Source of the DNA: Nitrospirota bacterium
GTDB taxonomy: Bacteria; Nitrospirota; Nitrospiria; SBBL01; JAADHI01
NCBI GenBank assembly: GCA_029261155.1
Contig: JAJDBW010000040.1
Coordinates: 1 to 64,000 of the forward strand
Direction: 5' to 3'
Length of the DNA stretch: 64,000 nt
A program made the position numbers and the translations under genes. Positions 35,512 to 44,673 of this stretch are shown here, piece by piece. The stretch's first letter is position 1; each line of letters opens with the position of its first letter. The notes under the pieces were generated by a model. The model saw only the letters and a program-made list of their open reading frames with translations, was not told the origin of the DNA and made no database searches.

Positions 35512-35921
35512 GCCTCATACGGCACAGGGGCCTGGTCGTCGCTCTCGTTTTCGCGGGCCTACTCTGCCTAAGACCTCCGGCACGTTCAAATCCTTTACAA
35601 GTTTCGGGTTTAAACACTCCCGCAACAGTGGAAGAGACAAAGGGCTGGGGGCGCGATCCGTTTTATAGAAAGCGGGTAAAGAAATCGCTAGAAACGGTCG
35701 CCCCCTTCGTCGAAAAAAGACAAGAAGATTTTGATCTATTTCTCTCCGCCATCATTTTTCGAGAGGGAATCGGCGTGGCCATTATTGACGGAAAGATTGT
35801 CCGTCTGGGCGATTCCGTCGGCAAGGGCTATGTTGTGAGCCATATTTTGAACGACAAAGTACTTCTCCTAAAAGGGGATCGAGTGAAGATGCTTCAGGTT
35901 CAACCTTTTAGAGGCAAGTAA
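35508..35921 (+). CDS. pilP: Pilus assembly protein PilP
   Basis: 137 residues. Signal sequence, then a GWGRDPFYRKR segment and an HR-like beta domain (LSAIIFREGIGVAIIDGKIVRLGDSVGKGYVVSHI...VLLLKGDRVKMLQ), matching PilP. It links PilNO to the secretin. The only Cys in the signal (LLCLRPPARS) is in a poor lipobox context, so lipidation is uncertain. Confidence 0.82.
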   Translation: MSLIRHRGLVVALVFAGLLCLRPPARSNPLQVSGLNTPATVEETKGWGRDPFYRKRVKKSLETVAPFVEKRQEDFDLFLSAIIFREGIGVAIIDGKIVRLGDSVGKGYVVSHILNDKVLLLKGDRVKMLQVQPFRGK

Positions 35922-35931
35922 GGAGGGCTGC

Positions 35932-37479
35932 ATGAAAAACATTTGGGGAATCATCTTCCTCTTCCTTTTAACGGCAAGCTATTCCCTGGTTGATCCAGTG
36001 AGAGGTAATTCCGAATCGCCTCTAGACGACTTGCTGCCCGATGTGATTTTGTCGGATCCTGAAGCCCTGAGCGTTGAACGCTTGAGGGATGCCCAGTTAC
36101 CGCTCTCCACTTTGGACATGCCTGAAACGGATACGAAACCCGCCAAAGAAAACGGCGGATTCATTTCTTTAAGAAAACAAGACGAGCTGTTTTACTTGGA
36201 ACTTCGCGATGCGGAGATCAAAGACGTCTTACGCGCCTTGTCTCAGGAAAACCTCATGAACATTATCATTGGGGAAGGGGTGGAAGGCGAGATCACTTTA
36301 AGCTTTAAAGCGGTACCTTTCGACGAGGCCTTCAATGCCATCCTACAAATGAACAACCTCACCTCTTATCGTGATGGGGGAATCATTCGGGTCATGAAAT
36401 CGCCTTTTTCCCCCGAAGAGGCCGGCTTGGAAACGCAAATGATTGAAATCAATTTTGCGCTCGCCGAAGAGATTCAAAAAACCGTGAAGCCGCTCTTAAG
36501 CACAAACGGTTCGGTGATGGCGGATGTCCGCACCAACACCCTTGTGGTTCGGGATTTTCCATCGAACTTAGTAAAGCTCGTCAAGGTCGTCAAACGGCTC
36601 GACAGTAAAACCCCTCAGGTCATGATCGAAGCCCGGATCGTCGAGGTGAATACCAACTTTTCGAAAGAGCTTGGCGTCCAATGGGGTGGACAACTCGCTT
36701 CTCGCTCCGGCAACACCACCTCAACCATCCACGGCGGTGGATTCAAAAACCTGTCGTCGGATCCTTTTGCCAATTCGCTCACAGGGGGCATTGGCGTTTC
36801 CGGCGGACCCTTTGCCGTCAATCTTCCTGCCGATGTCGGACCCGGTTCGGGTGGGGCCTTCGGCTTTTCGATCGGAAATGTCGCCAATACCCGGCTGCTC
36901 GACGTACAGCTTTCGGCTTTACAGGATTCCGGGAAAGGCAAGATTCTTTCCAATCCGGTCATCATGACCCTCAACAACAAAGAAGCACATATTTCCAGCG
37001 GCACGGAAATCCTCATTCCGACCACCTCGATTCTCACCACCTCCGTCTCCCCGAGCTCCGGCGCTTCCGGAGGAACGGCAAGCACCGGAGTCACGACGAT
37101 CAACGCCAAATTGGAACTAACGGTCACGCCCCACGTCACCCCCGACGGTCAGATCCTTATGCATGTCCATGTCGATAAAAAAGACCCCGACTTCAGCCGC
37201 CAGGTACAAAATATTCCGCCGTTAACGACCCGAACAGCGGAGACCGATCTCTTGGTCAGAGACCGAGAGACCGTCGTCATCGGCGGAATCTACACACACA
37301 ACGAATCAGCAGGTGAGGCCGGCGTACCTTGGCTTTCAAAAATTCCACTCATCGGCTGGCTCTTTAAAAAAGAAACCAAGCTCGACACCCAAAACGAATT
37401 GATGATCTTTATCACTCCAACTATTCGAGGTGAGAACGAATCGCTAAACGAAGATCTGTTCAAAAAAAACCGGAAATAA
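35932..37479 (+). CDS. pilQ: Type IV pilus secretin PilQ
   Basis: 515 residues, short for PilQ because AMIN domains are missing. Signal peptide, then an STN/N0-like domain (FYLELRDAEIKDVLRALSQ, about 85-155), one secretin_N domain (about 165-230) and the secretin core ending GVPWLSKIPLIGWLFKKETK, the diagnostic C-terminal motif. It has Gly/Ser-rich gate segments. AAGGAGG precedes the start. It forms the outer-membrane gated pore for the pilus and is the last gene of the locus. Confidence 0.93.
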   Translation: MKNIWGIIFLFLLTASYSLVDPVRGNSESPLDDLLPDVILSDPEALSVERLRDAQLPLSTLDMPETDTKPAKENGGFISLRKQDELFYLELRDAEIKDVLRALSQENLMNIIIGEGVEGEITLSFKAVPFDEAFNAILQMNNLTSYRDGGIIRVMKSPFSPEEAGLETQMIEINFALAEEIQKTVKPLLSTNGSVMADVRTNTLVVRDFPSNLVKLVKVVKRLDSKTPQVMIEARIVEVNTNFSKELGVQWGGQLASRSGNTTSTIHGGGFKNLSSDPFANSLTGGIGVSGGPFAVNLPADVGPGSGGAFGFSIGNVANTRLLDVQLSALQDSGKGKILSNPVIMTLNNKEAHISSGTEILIPTTSILTTSVSPSSGASGGTASTGVTTINAKLELTVTPHVTPDGQILMHVHVDKKDPDFSRQVQNIPPLTTRTAETDLLVRDRETVVIGGIYTHNESAGEAGVPWLSKIPLIGWLFKKETKLDTQNELMIFITPTIRGENESLNEDLFKKNRK

Positions 37480-37620
37480 GTCCTTCGGCCGAACCACAAA
37501 CTAAAGGCCACTTGAGCGAAAACCCAAGAACCTCGAAGGGCTTTCTTGGCTTGACCGCAACACAAACCGCCTGCCCGTAAAAAAGCCGATCAGACAGACG
37601 ATACGTATCGCTCTTAAAAT

Positions 37621-38001
37621 TTAGTCCCTGCTCTCCTGCACACGAAATAGGCGATAGAAAAAAAAGCCGTAGATCGACATGTTGAGGACCACAACGAAAA
37701 TGCCAATGGTGAATCGAATACTCGCGGTCAGACCTTCTGGATAAATCAGCGGCGTCAGATAATGTTCGATGAACCCGCCGCGATAGCCCTCATCTCCGGC
37801 GGCCTGGCGAAGCATTTGTTCCATCGGCGTTAAGGGGCACATCCAATCATTAAATTCAATCAACGCGGCCCAGACAACAGCAGGAAAGTGTAAGAACAGC
37901 ACCCACCACCAGCGGAAGGCCAAGACACCCCCCAGGACGACAAAAAAAATAAATAAAGCGTGGACGAACACAAGCAAATCGGCGGCAATGCGATAGGGCA
38001 T
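37621..38001 (-). CDS. DUF2784 membrane protein
   Basis: 126 residues with three to four hydrophobic helices (LLVFVHALFIFFVVLGG; WVLFLHFPAVVWAALIE; FTIGIFVVVLNMSIYGFFFY). The FNDWMCPLTPMEQMLRQAAGDEGYRGGFIEHYLTPLIYPEG-type stretch is characteristic of DUF2784. Function unknown. It converges with pilQ. Confidence 0.85.
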   Translation of the reverse strand: MPYRIAADLLVFVHALFIFFVVLGGVLAFRWWWVLFLHFPAVVWAALIEFNDWMCPLTPMEQMLRQAAGDEGYRGGFIEHYLTPLIYPEGLTASIRFTIGIFVVVLNMSIYGFFFYRLFRVQESRD

Positions 38002-38216
38002 GATCTATCATTTCCTCTTGTTATAGAATACGCCTCCGAGACGACCCCAATACAGTTCAAATGCGCTTAGAAAGTTTGTGTGCCGATCTCTGCGCTCAGG
38101 GATCACGAATCTTTACTCAAACTTTCTTTATGAGAAGAGATCACCCTTATTAAAAAATGTGCTTTATGTCCAATCGGTTTTTTGACATTGGCTTCTGGAT
38201 ATCGATAGTATGAACC

Positions 38217-38729
38217 ATGGATCTTAGATTTAAAGCACCTAGCGGCCGACCCGGAAAACAAAGCGGCTTGCCGCTGCACCATCCCGCGTGCAGCCGAAAC
38301 AAGGTCTCCTTTATTGTTCTTGCCTTTATCGGCGCGCTTTTCTTTTCCTGCACCCCAAAAGTGGCGGAAACGATTCGCAAACACACCTATCCGCCGGAAT
38401 TCAATTTCATTACCAGCGAACAGCTTAAATCGACAATGTGGCAATTTGCCGAACAGGTGTCCAAGTTGGAAACCGTCATGGCCGATCAAAACATACCAAG
38501 CGAGTCGAGAAGGCAAGAGGTGGTTCTGGTTCTGCGGAAAATGGAGAAGATCAGTCTCGCCCTCGGTGGAGCCGATTGGCCCTCGAACCACCCGAAGGTG
38601 AGCCGGAATATCGCGCGCTTTCGGGAAGACCTCGCCGCTGCGCGAAGCGCGGTGGAACGGGAACCCCCAATCTACTACTTGGTCGGCTCCATCTCCGGGG
38701 CCTGCGCGCATTGCCATCAAGCCAAATAG
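38217..38729 (+). CDS. Lipid-anchored monohaem cytochrome c (c'/c556-like)
   Basis: 170 residues. A hydrophobic signal ends LFFSC, a likely lipobox (Cys near 45), so the protein should be membrane-anchored. The mature part is helical, and a single haem site CAHCH lies six residues from the C-terminus, the arrangement of cytochrome c'/c556 four-helix bundles. The long N-terminal extension before the signal suggests a later start, but no better ATG is present. Stand-alone gene; redox partner unknown. Confidence 0.75.
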   Translation: MDLRFKAPSGRPGKQSGLPLHHPACSRNKVSFIVLAFIGALFFSCTPKVAETIRKHTYPPEFNFITSEQLKSTMWQFAEQVSKLETVMADQNIPSESRRQEVVLVLRKMEKISLALGGADWPSNHPKVSRNIARFREDLAAARSAVEREPPIYYLVGSISGACAHCHQAK

Positions 38730-38867
38730 CCACATCGCCTTCCCTTCATATGACTCTAATCTGTTTCGTAAAGAAAAGTAATATCGAAGTGGAAACGATT
38801 TTGACGATGCGTCTCTGTGCACGAGCGGATAGCGATGCCGGATGGCGATCTGAACCCAGAAAAGCCG

Positions 38868-40811
38868 CTACTGCTGCGAGGTCATCTCGGAAAAAGGGGC
38901 CGCGGTTGGTTCGAGTTCGGGCGGAGGGGGCGCCAAGTCGGCAGGCCCTTGAGATTCGATTTTAACCGAGACCTCGGTACTAAAATCCCCCGCGGCTTCG
39001 TCGGAAAACGATCCGTTCGTGGGGGCGATGTCTTGGTCGTCCCGGCCAATGGCGACGCACACATAGCGTTCGTCGCAGCGGCATTGATGCGAGGGATCGT
39101 AGGCGACCCAGGTCATGGCGTCCTCCGGGCCCACGGGCAGCAAGACTTCCACCCAGGCATGCATGCGCGGCGCATCCGGGAGATAGCCCGAAACGTAGCG
39201 CGCCGGCAATCCGAGTTGGCGGCAAAGCGAAAGCATGATGTGGCTGAAATCCCGGCCCGATCCGCTTTCCAGCGCCAAGGCCTGCGAGGCCGTGGTCTCC
39301 GCCGGGTTGCCTTTCGGGTCGTAACGCATGTGGGTTGCGACTTGCTCCAAGATGGTGTTTGCCAATTCGTCCCCATAGATGCGGCGCGCGCGAAGCGTTT
39401 CGATCCACTGCGCCATGGCTGGTGAATCGTCCACCAAAGCGGTCAGACGTGTAAATTCGACGGCCTCGACCCGGCAATCCGATTCCTGTTCCAGCACCCC
39501 TTGCAACAAAAGTTCGGCCTTGGCGTTGTAAAGCGCACGGTTTTCGATCCGCATGTCCAGCACGCCACGCATCGCTTCAATTTTATCGTGATTGAATTGC
39601 CAAACCCAATTGCCGAAGGCGTCGGTGAAATGCCGGACATCCGCCGGGGGGTCCAGTTGCCAGCGGACATCAAGGGTGTGTTGCCGCCCATAATGTTGAG
39701 GCGGCGCCAAACGCATGAGGGTGTGAACGGTTTCTTCCTGCGCGGCGTAGCGGAAATCAAAACGGTGCCGCACCGAAAGCACGGCGCGATTCGTTCGGAC
39801 CTCGGCCCCTTCGGTTTCGAAGTAGGCGCGCCGCCGATGGACGATGGGCTTGGCTTGCTCGGCCATCTCCTGCGTGCGGAAAAAGACTTGGCCGATCCCG
39901 TCGCTAATGCGTTCGAGGGTGGTCATCACATCCGTCACGAAGGTGGACAAACCCAGCTGATAAACCTCTTCGAAGCTAATGTATTCCAAATCGGCGACCA
40001 ACTGTCCTGTCAGTCGTTCCGTCGCGCGGCGTTTGGCGTTGTCGGCCGGACCGGAAAGCTGCGAGAGCAGGTCGCGGGCCAGGGAGACGCAAAAACGCAC
40101 CGAACGGGGAAAGCGGTTATGGAATAACAGAAACTGCATAATCTTTTTAGGCACGAGCATCCCGCCGTAAACGCGCCGGTAACTTTGATAGGCACTGGCC
40201 GATTTGAGAATGGCGATGCACTGCTGAAATTCGTAGAGCGCGCGTGGATTGGGTGCGGCGCTGTGAAAAACGGGATGCATCAACAGGTGCACCGTGTGGC
40301 CCGGCCGTTCGATGTATTTGCCGAGACGGAAAAACATCCAGCCCTCGTCGCGCAGCATGGTACTGCGAAAGACGCCGGCCAGGGTATAGCATTCGGTTTT
40401 AATGTGATTGAGCAAGGTGTGCGGATGAGCAAAGAGCTCGGCCTCGGTCCGGTTTTTCATCCCGAGATAAAAGCCGTTTAAATGATGCCAGGCCTCGCTG
40501 GTGAGCTGGTCTTGAACCGAGCGTCCGTTCTCCCGCGCGATGCGGATTAAATTGACCAGGGAATTCGGATTGTCCTCGTGGAGCACCATGAAGCCCAAGA
40601 CATCCCGGGTGCGTGTCTCGGGAAACAAGGCCCGGTATTGATCCAGCTCATCCCGGCTTTCCAGATAATGTTCCCAATCGACGGCGGGCACGTCGCGGTC
40701 GGCCGATTCGAGATGGATGTCGTAATGCACGTCGATCATGCGCGCCGTGTACTCGACGCGTTCGATATAACGCCCAATCCAATAAAACATTTCAGCGGTG
40801 CGGCTTAACAT
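38868..40811 (-). CDS. Alpha-E / transglutaminase-like fusion, Cys lost
   Basis: 647 residues. Residues 1-310 are an alpha-E domain (DUF403; MLSRTAEMFYWIGRYIERVEYTARM). Residues about 340-430 are the bacterial transglutaminase N-terminal domain, and 470-600 the papain-like core. His551 (MHAWVEV) and Asp572 (VAYDPSH) are in place, but the nucleophile position of the usual GxCxDF motif reads Gly-Ser-Gly519-Arg-Asp-Phe, so hydrolase activity is not expected. It follows the ATP-grasp gene (28 nt). ATP-grasp, alpha-E and transglutaminase form a known predicted peptide-ligation/modification operon; here two parts are fused. Confidence 0.85.
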   Translation of the reverse strand: MLSRTAEMFYWIGRYIERVEYTARMIDVHYDIHLESADRDVPAVDWEHYLESRDELDQYRALFPETRTRDVLGFMVLHEDNPNSLVNLIRIARENGRSVQDQLTSEAWHHLNGFYLGMKNRTEAELFAHPHTLLNHIKTECYTLAGVFRSTMLRDEGWMFFRLGKYIERPGHTVHLLMHPVFHSAAPNPRALYEFQQCIAILKSASAYQSYRRVYGGMLVPKKIMQFLLFHNRFPRSVRFCVSLARDLLSQLSGPADNAKRRATERLTGQLVADLEYISFEEVYQLGLSTFVTDVMTTLERISDGIGQVFFRTQEMAEQAKPIVHRRRAYFETEGAEVRTNRAVLSVRHRFDFRYAAQEETVHTLMRLAPPQHYGRQHTLDVRWQLDPPADVRHFTDAFGNWVWQFNHDKIEAMRGVLDMRIENRALYNAKAELLLQGVLEQESDCRVEAVEFTRLTALVDDSPAMAQWIETLRARRIYGDELANTILEQVATHMRYDPKGNPAETTASQALALESGSGRDFSHIMLSLCRQLGLPARYVSGYLPDAPRMHAWVEVLLPVGPEDAMTWVAYDPSHQCRCDERYVCVAIGRDDQDIAPTNGSFSDEAAGDFSTEVSVKIESQGPADLAPPPPELEPTAAPFSEMTSQQ

Positions 40812-40839
40812 GGCAGTGTCTTCCTTTTACTGATGGCGC

Positions 40840-42300
40840 TTACTCTTCGCCGTAGAGCACCCAGGTGTCCTTGCTCCCGCCGCCCTGCGAGGAGTTGACC
40901 ACCAGCGATCCCTTGGTCAGGGCCACGCGTGTAAGTCCCCCCAGAGAGACGGTGATGTCTTTTCCATATAAAATATACGGCCTTAAATCGATATGGCGCC
41001 CCTCCAAAAGCAGCTGGCACTCGTCTCCGCGCACGATGGTGGGATGACGCGACAAAGCCATCACCGGTTGGGCGATGTAGTTGCGCGGCTTGGCGCGTAT
41101 CTTATCGCGAAAGGCCGCAAGGTCGGCCTTTGTCGCGGCCGGGCCGATGAGCATGCCGTAGCCGCCCGATTCGTTGACGGCCTTCACCACCAAGTCGGGC
41201 AGGTGTTCCAAGACATAGGCGCAATCCTTTTCCTGGTCGCAAAGATAGGTTGGCACGTTGGGCAGGATCGCCTCTTCGTTCAAATAATAGCGGATCATGT
41301 CCGGCACGTAGGCGTAGACCGCCTTGTCGTCGGCGATGCCGTTTCCGATGGCGTTGCACAGCGAGACATTCCCCGCGCGGTAGGCGCGGACGAGACCGGG
41401 CACGCCCAGGACGGAATCCTTGCGAAAGATCTCCGGGTCCAAAAAGGCGTCGTCGACACGGCGATAGATCACATCCACGACTTGCAATCCCTCCGTGGTT
41501 TTCATGTAGACCCGATCGTCCTCGACCACCAGGTCTTGGCCTTCGACCAGCTCAATGCCCATCTGCAAGGCCAGAAAAGAATGTTCGAAATAGGCGGAGT
41601 TGTAGACCCCCGGCGTCAGCAAAACCACACGCGGATCTTCACGCCCTTGGGGCGCAAGGTAACGTAGGTTTTCTAATAGCTGGGTGGGATACTGATCGAC
41701 CGGGCGCACGCGCATTTTTGAAAAAAGATTGGGAAAAACCTGCTTCATCACGATCCGGTTTTCGAGCACGTAGGACACGCCGGAGGGGGTTCGAAGGTTG
41801 TCCTCCAGTACCCGGTAGACACCCTCGCCGTCACGGATGAGATCGATGCCGGAAATATGGGTAAAGATGCCGCGAGGTGGTCGGAAGCCCACCATGTCGG
41901 CCTGAAACAGGTCCGAGCTTTCGATCAAGTGACGCGGAATGATCTTGTCGGCAAAAATCTGTTGCTTGCCGTAGAGATCGCCCAGGAAAAGATTCAGGGC
42001 CTGAACCCGCTGCCGCAGGCCTTTTTCCACCTGTTGCCACTCGCTGTTGGGGATAATTCGCGGTATTAAATCGAAGGGAAAAATCCGTTCGGTCTGTTCG
42101 GAATCGCCGTAAACGGTAAAGGTGATGCCCTGATTCAAGAACACCTGATCGGCCTGACGCCGCCGTTCCTCGAAGGTGTCCATCTTTAATCGCGCAAGCC
42201 GCGCACACAATTGGCGGTAATGCGCACGGGGGTTTTTATCCGCATCAAAGGCTTCGTCGAAAAAGTCACCTGGTTCGTAGGATTTTAAGAGATTCTTCAT
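40840..42300 (-). CDS. Circularly permuted ATP-grasp protein (DUF404/DUF407)
   Basis: 486 residues with the usual family features: [21 protein letters not shown] at the N-terminus, the long central segment [37 protein letters not shown]-type with acidic metal-binding residues, [17 protein letters not shown], and the C-terminal [27 protein letters not shown] ending [13 protein letters not shown]. These enzymes are predicted to ligate amino acids or peptides using ATP. First gene of the two-gene unit with the alpha-E/transglutaminase fusion. Confidence 0.92.
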   Translation of the reverse strand: MKNLLKSYEPGDFFDEAFDADKNPRAHYRQLCARLARLKMDTFEERRRQADQVFLNQGITFTVYGDSEQTERIFPFDLIPRIIPNSEWQQVEKGLRQRVQALNLFLGDLYGKQQIFADKIIPRHLIESSDLFQADMVGFRPPRGIFTHISGIDLIRDGEGVYRVLEDNLRTPSGVSYVLENRIVMKQVFPNLFSKMRVRPVDQYPTQLLENLRYLAPQGREDPRVVLLTPGVYNSAYFEHSFLALQMGIELVEGQDLVVEDDRVYMKTTEGLQVVDVIYRRVDDAFLDPEIFRKDSVLGVPGLVRAYRAGNVSLCNAIGNGIADDKAVYAYVPDMIRYYLNEEAILPNVPTYLCDQEKDCAYVLEHLPDLVVKAVNESGGYGMLIGPAATKADLAAFRDKIRAKPRNYIAQPVMALSRHPTIVRGDECQLLLEGRHIDLRPYILYGKDITVSLGGLTRVALTKGSLVVNSSQGGGSKDTWVLYGEE

Positions 42301-42421
42301 AACACCGTTATTGGGTTTCGAGCATCAAAGTGACGGACCGGATAGACACAAAGACTTCCCGGCGTTTCGAGGCGATTCAAAACATGCGGATGCGGCATGC
42401 GCCAAGGGTTTCCTTCGATTC

Positions 42422-42451
42422 AAGATATCCTAAGCGTGATTTTCATGTCAA
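42422..42451 (-). promoter_or_regulatory. Sigma70-type promoter of the ATP-grasp operon
   Basis: Minus strand TTGACA (42451-42446), an 18-nt spacer and TATCTT (42427-42422): a perfect -35 and a 4/6 -10. The leader to the start at 42300 would be about 115 nt. Confidence 0.5.
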
Positions 42452-42516
42452 ATCGGGGGGCACGCCGGAATACAGAATAAACAAACGAGCGGGCATGAAT
42501 GCCTAGGTAAAGGGGT

Positions 42517-43701
42517 TCAAACTGCTTTAAGGGGGAGGGTGCTGGTGTCGGCTTTCGCCTGTTTTGGCGGCAGGGTCGGGGTCAAACGGCGAATGACTTC
42601 TTTCGCCGTGCTGCGGTAGGTGGTTAATTTCCCGCCGTAGATGCTGAGCAAGCGCGGGTGCCTTGGATCGTCCACCACCAGCAAGGTTTCGCGGGAACGG
42701 GCATTCAGTTTCCCGCCGCCCGAAGGCAAGACCCGAAGGCCGGCGAAAGCCGACCGGATCTGCGCGCGGGCTTGCGAACGATAGGCCGGAAAATAGGCTT
42801 GCAAGACCTCCAATAGGTAGCGCTTTTCTTCCGCAAGCGGAAGCACCTCGGCGGGATCGCCCTTGAACTCCGTCTCCGTCGTACCCACCAGGGTTTGATC
42901 CTTCCAGGGCATCACGAACACGGGCCGCCCGTCACGGGGTGCTTCCAAATAATAGACGCCTCCGTCGATCCGGCCCGCCAGCAGGATGTGCGTACCTTGG
43001 ACCAAGTCCGTATGGACTTGAGGCATCGCCGGTTCGACACACGCCAAGACTTGATCAACCCAGGGTCCCGCCGCATTCACCACGGTCGAAGCGAAACAAC
43101 CTTGGGCGCGGCCTTCGAAATGGTAGGTGAGGCGATAGCCCTCCGCCTCTCGTAACGCAGTTTCCAAACGCGCGGGCAGATGCAAGGTTGCGCCCAATTC
43201 TAGGGCGGAATGCATTACGGCCTGTGTCAATTGTTGATCGTCGGTCTGTGCATCCCAGTATTGAAAGACGGCTTTCAAATTTTCCGTTTTAATCCCATCT
43301 AATCTCGCCCAATCCGCAGGGGGAACGCGCCGGAAACGGAGCGGCGCCTTCAAACCGCCCAAGAGCGCGTACAAAGACAAACCCAGGGCGATAGTCCAGG
43401 GGCCGCGCTTCGAATCGCGATAAACCGGAATATAAAAGGGAACGCGCTTTACCAAGGCGGGTGCGTTTTTGAGTAGCAGTTCCCGCTCGCGAAGCGACTC
43501 GCGCACCAGGCCCAACTGCCCGCTCTCGAGATACCGCAGGCCCCCATGAATCAACTTGCTGGAGCGGCTCGAGGTGCCGCCGCCGACCTGGTTTTGTTCA
43601 AGAACGAGGACGGCATAGCCCGCCGCCGCAGCGGCCTGTGCGACGCCCGCCCCGTGAATCCCCGCACCGATCACCACAAGATCAAAATCAGGACTGGCCA
43701 T
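42517..43701 (-). CDS. glpD: Glycerol-3-phosphate dehydrogenase, short form
   Basis: 394 residues. FAD-dependent oxidation of glycerol 3-phosphate to dihydroxyacetone phosphate at the membrane. FAD motif VVIGAGIHGAGVAQAAAAAG, then GTSSRSSKLIHGGLRYLE, the GlpD hallmark, NAAGPWVDQV and LLSIYGGKLTTYRSTAKEV. It is about 100 residues shorter than E. coli GlpD: the C-terminal DAO_C domain is absent. Its start overlaps the end of the phosphodiesterase gene by 14 nt, so the two are coupled. Confidence 0.9.
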   Translation of the reverse strand: MASPDFDLVVIGAGIHGAGVAQAAAAAGYAVLVLEQNQVGGGTSSRSSKLIHGGLRYLESGQLGLVRESLRERELLLKNAPALVKRVPFYIPVYRDSKRGPWTIALGLSLYALLGGLKAPLRFRRVPPADWARLDGIKTENLKAVFQYWDAQTDDQQLTQAVMHSALELGATLHLPARLETALREAEGYRLTYHFEGRAQGCFASTVVNAAGPWVDQVLACVEPAMPQVHTDLVQGTHILLAGRIDGGVYYLEAPRDGRPVFVMPWKDQTLVGTTETEFKGDPAEVLPLAEEKRYLLEVLQAYFPAYRSQARAQIRSAFAGLRVLPSGGGKLNARSRETLLVVDDPRHPRLLSIYGGKLTTYRSTAKEVIRRLTPTLPPKQAKADTSTLPLKAV

Positions 43702-44464
43702 GCGATTCTTCCTTTCGTAGCCGCGGGTCCTTTAGCATCCCTTCAACATCCATGGTTTCGATCAAGGCTGCGCCGCGCGCGCAAAGCGCCAAGGCCAGGT
43801 TCGGATCCACGACTTCGTACAAGCACCAGCGCCAGGGACCGGACCAAAGCGCCACCGTCTCCGGGATTTTTTTATAATTGCAGATGAGAACATCGGGCGC
43901 CAAGGCCGCCGCCTCGCGGCGCGCGGCTTCGGACCATTGTGTGAGCACCCAGCCGATGGCCCCCGCGCCGAAGGTTCGCGCAGATGCGAGGGCTGCGGCA
44001 TCGTAGGAAATGATTATGCATTGTTTCGAAACCTCATCGATCGTTTTTAAAACCCGATGGACAACGACATCCCGCCCAAAACGATCCAGGCTTTCCGTTT
44101 TGATCTCGACCATGACCCCTGCCTTCGGCCAGCCTTTGATGAGTTCGACCGCTTGGGCCAAGGTCGGAATGCGGATGTCGTCCTCGGCAAAACGCGCACC
44201 AAAACGCGCGTGTTCCCTGGCCTGAATTTTTTCGATGGCCGCGTAAGGCACATCAAACAAGTTGAGCTTTTCGCCCGTCGTCCGTTCCAGCCTTGCATCG
44301 TGGCAGAGCACGGGCGTCTCATCCGCGCAAAGCTGGACATCGAACTCGATAAAAGGCGCGCCGCAACGTAGGGCCGCCTCCAAGGCGATGAGGGTGTTCT
44401 CCGGGTAGCATGCAGCAAGGCCCCGATGGGCGACGAGTTGCGGGACCTTTATTGATTGGGACAT
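43688..44464 (-). CDS. ugpQ: Glycerophosphodiester phosphodiesterase
   Basis: 258 residues from the second Met (44464), which has GGGAGAAAAAGAG upstream; the first Met (44479) sits inside that ribosome-binding site. GDPD motifs: VAHRGLAACYPENTL with the catalytic His, FIEFDVQLCADETPVLCHD with the metal Glu/Asp and second His, and VMVEIKTE. No signal peptide, so it is the cytoplasmic UgpQ type. It releases glycerol 3-phosphate for GlpD, whose gene overlaps it. Confidence 0.9.
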   Translation of the reverse strand: MSQSIKVPQLVAHRGLAACYPENTLIALEAALRCGAPFIEFDVQLCADETPVLCHDARLERTTGEKLNLFDVPYAAIEKIQAREHARFGARFAEDDIRIPTLAQAVELIKGWPKAGVMVEIKTESLDRFGRDVVVHRVLKTIDEVSKQCIIISYDAAALASARTFGAGAIGWVLTQWSEAARREAAALAPDVLICNYKKIPETVALWSGPWRWCLYEVVDPNLALALCARGAALIETMDVEGMLKDPRLRKEESHGQS

Positions 44465-44501
44465 CTCTTTTTCTCCCAAAAAAATATCTCCACTTTTCTT
44501 G

Positions 44502-44590
44502 CCCCTTTATCAAAGGGGGACCGAGGGGGATTTAAAAAGTGCGGCCCTGTGAAATCCCCCCTTACCCCCCTTTGCAAAGGGGGGTAAAAA
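44502..44590. repeat. Palindromic MITE-like intergenic element
   Basis: Nested inverted repeats made of CCCCTTT/AAAGGGG blocks: CCCCTTTATCAAAGGGGG at the left, GAGGGGGATTT, then AAATCCCCCC and CCCCCCTTTGCAAAGGGGGG at the right. The two arms are roughly inverted copies around about 44545. No ORF. Elements of this look are dispersed in many environmental bacteria. It can fold strongly in the glpK-ugpQ transcript. Confidence 0.65.
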
Positions 44591-44673
44591 CGCTCCTTGG
44601 GATAAAACGTTATTCTTTGCTCTTCTCCAATTCTACATCAGGAAGGCCTCAGGCGTACTGTCTCTCGGATAAA

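Noticed and set aside
38103-38822. 239-codon minus-strand frame
   Set aside because: Antisense to the haem protein gene, which has a signal peptide and a CxxCH motif; the minus frame has neither.
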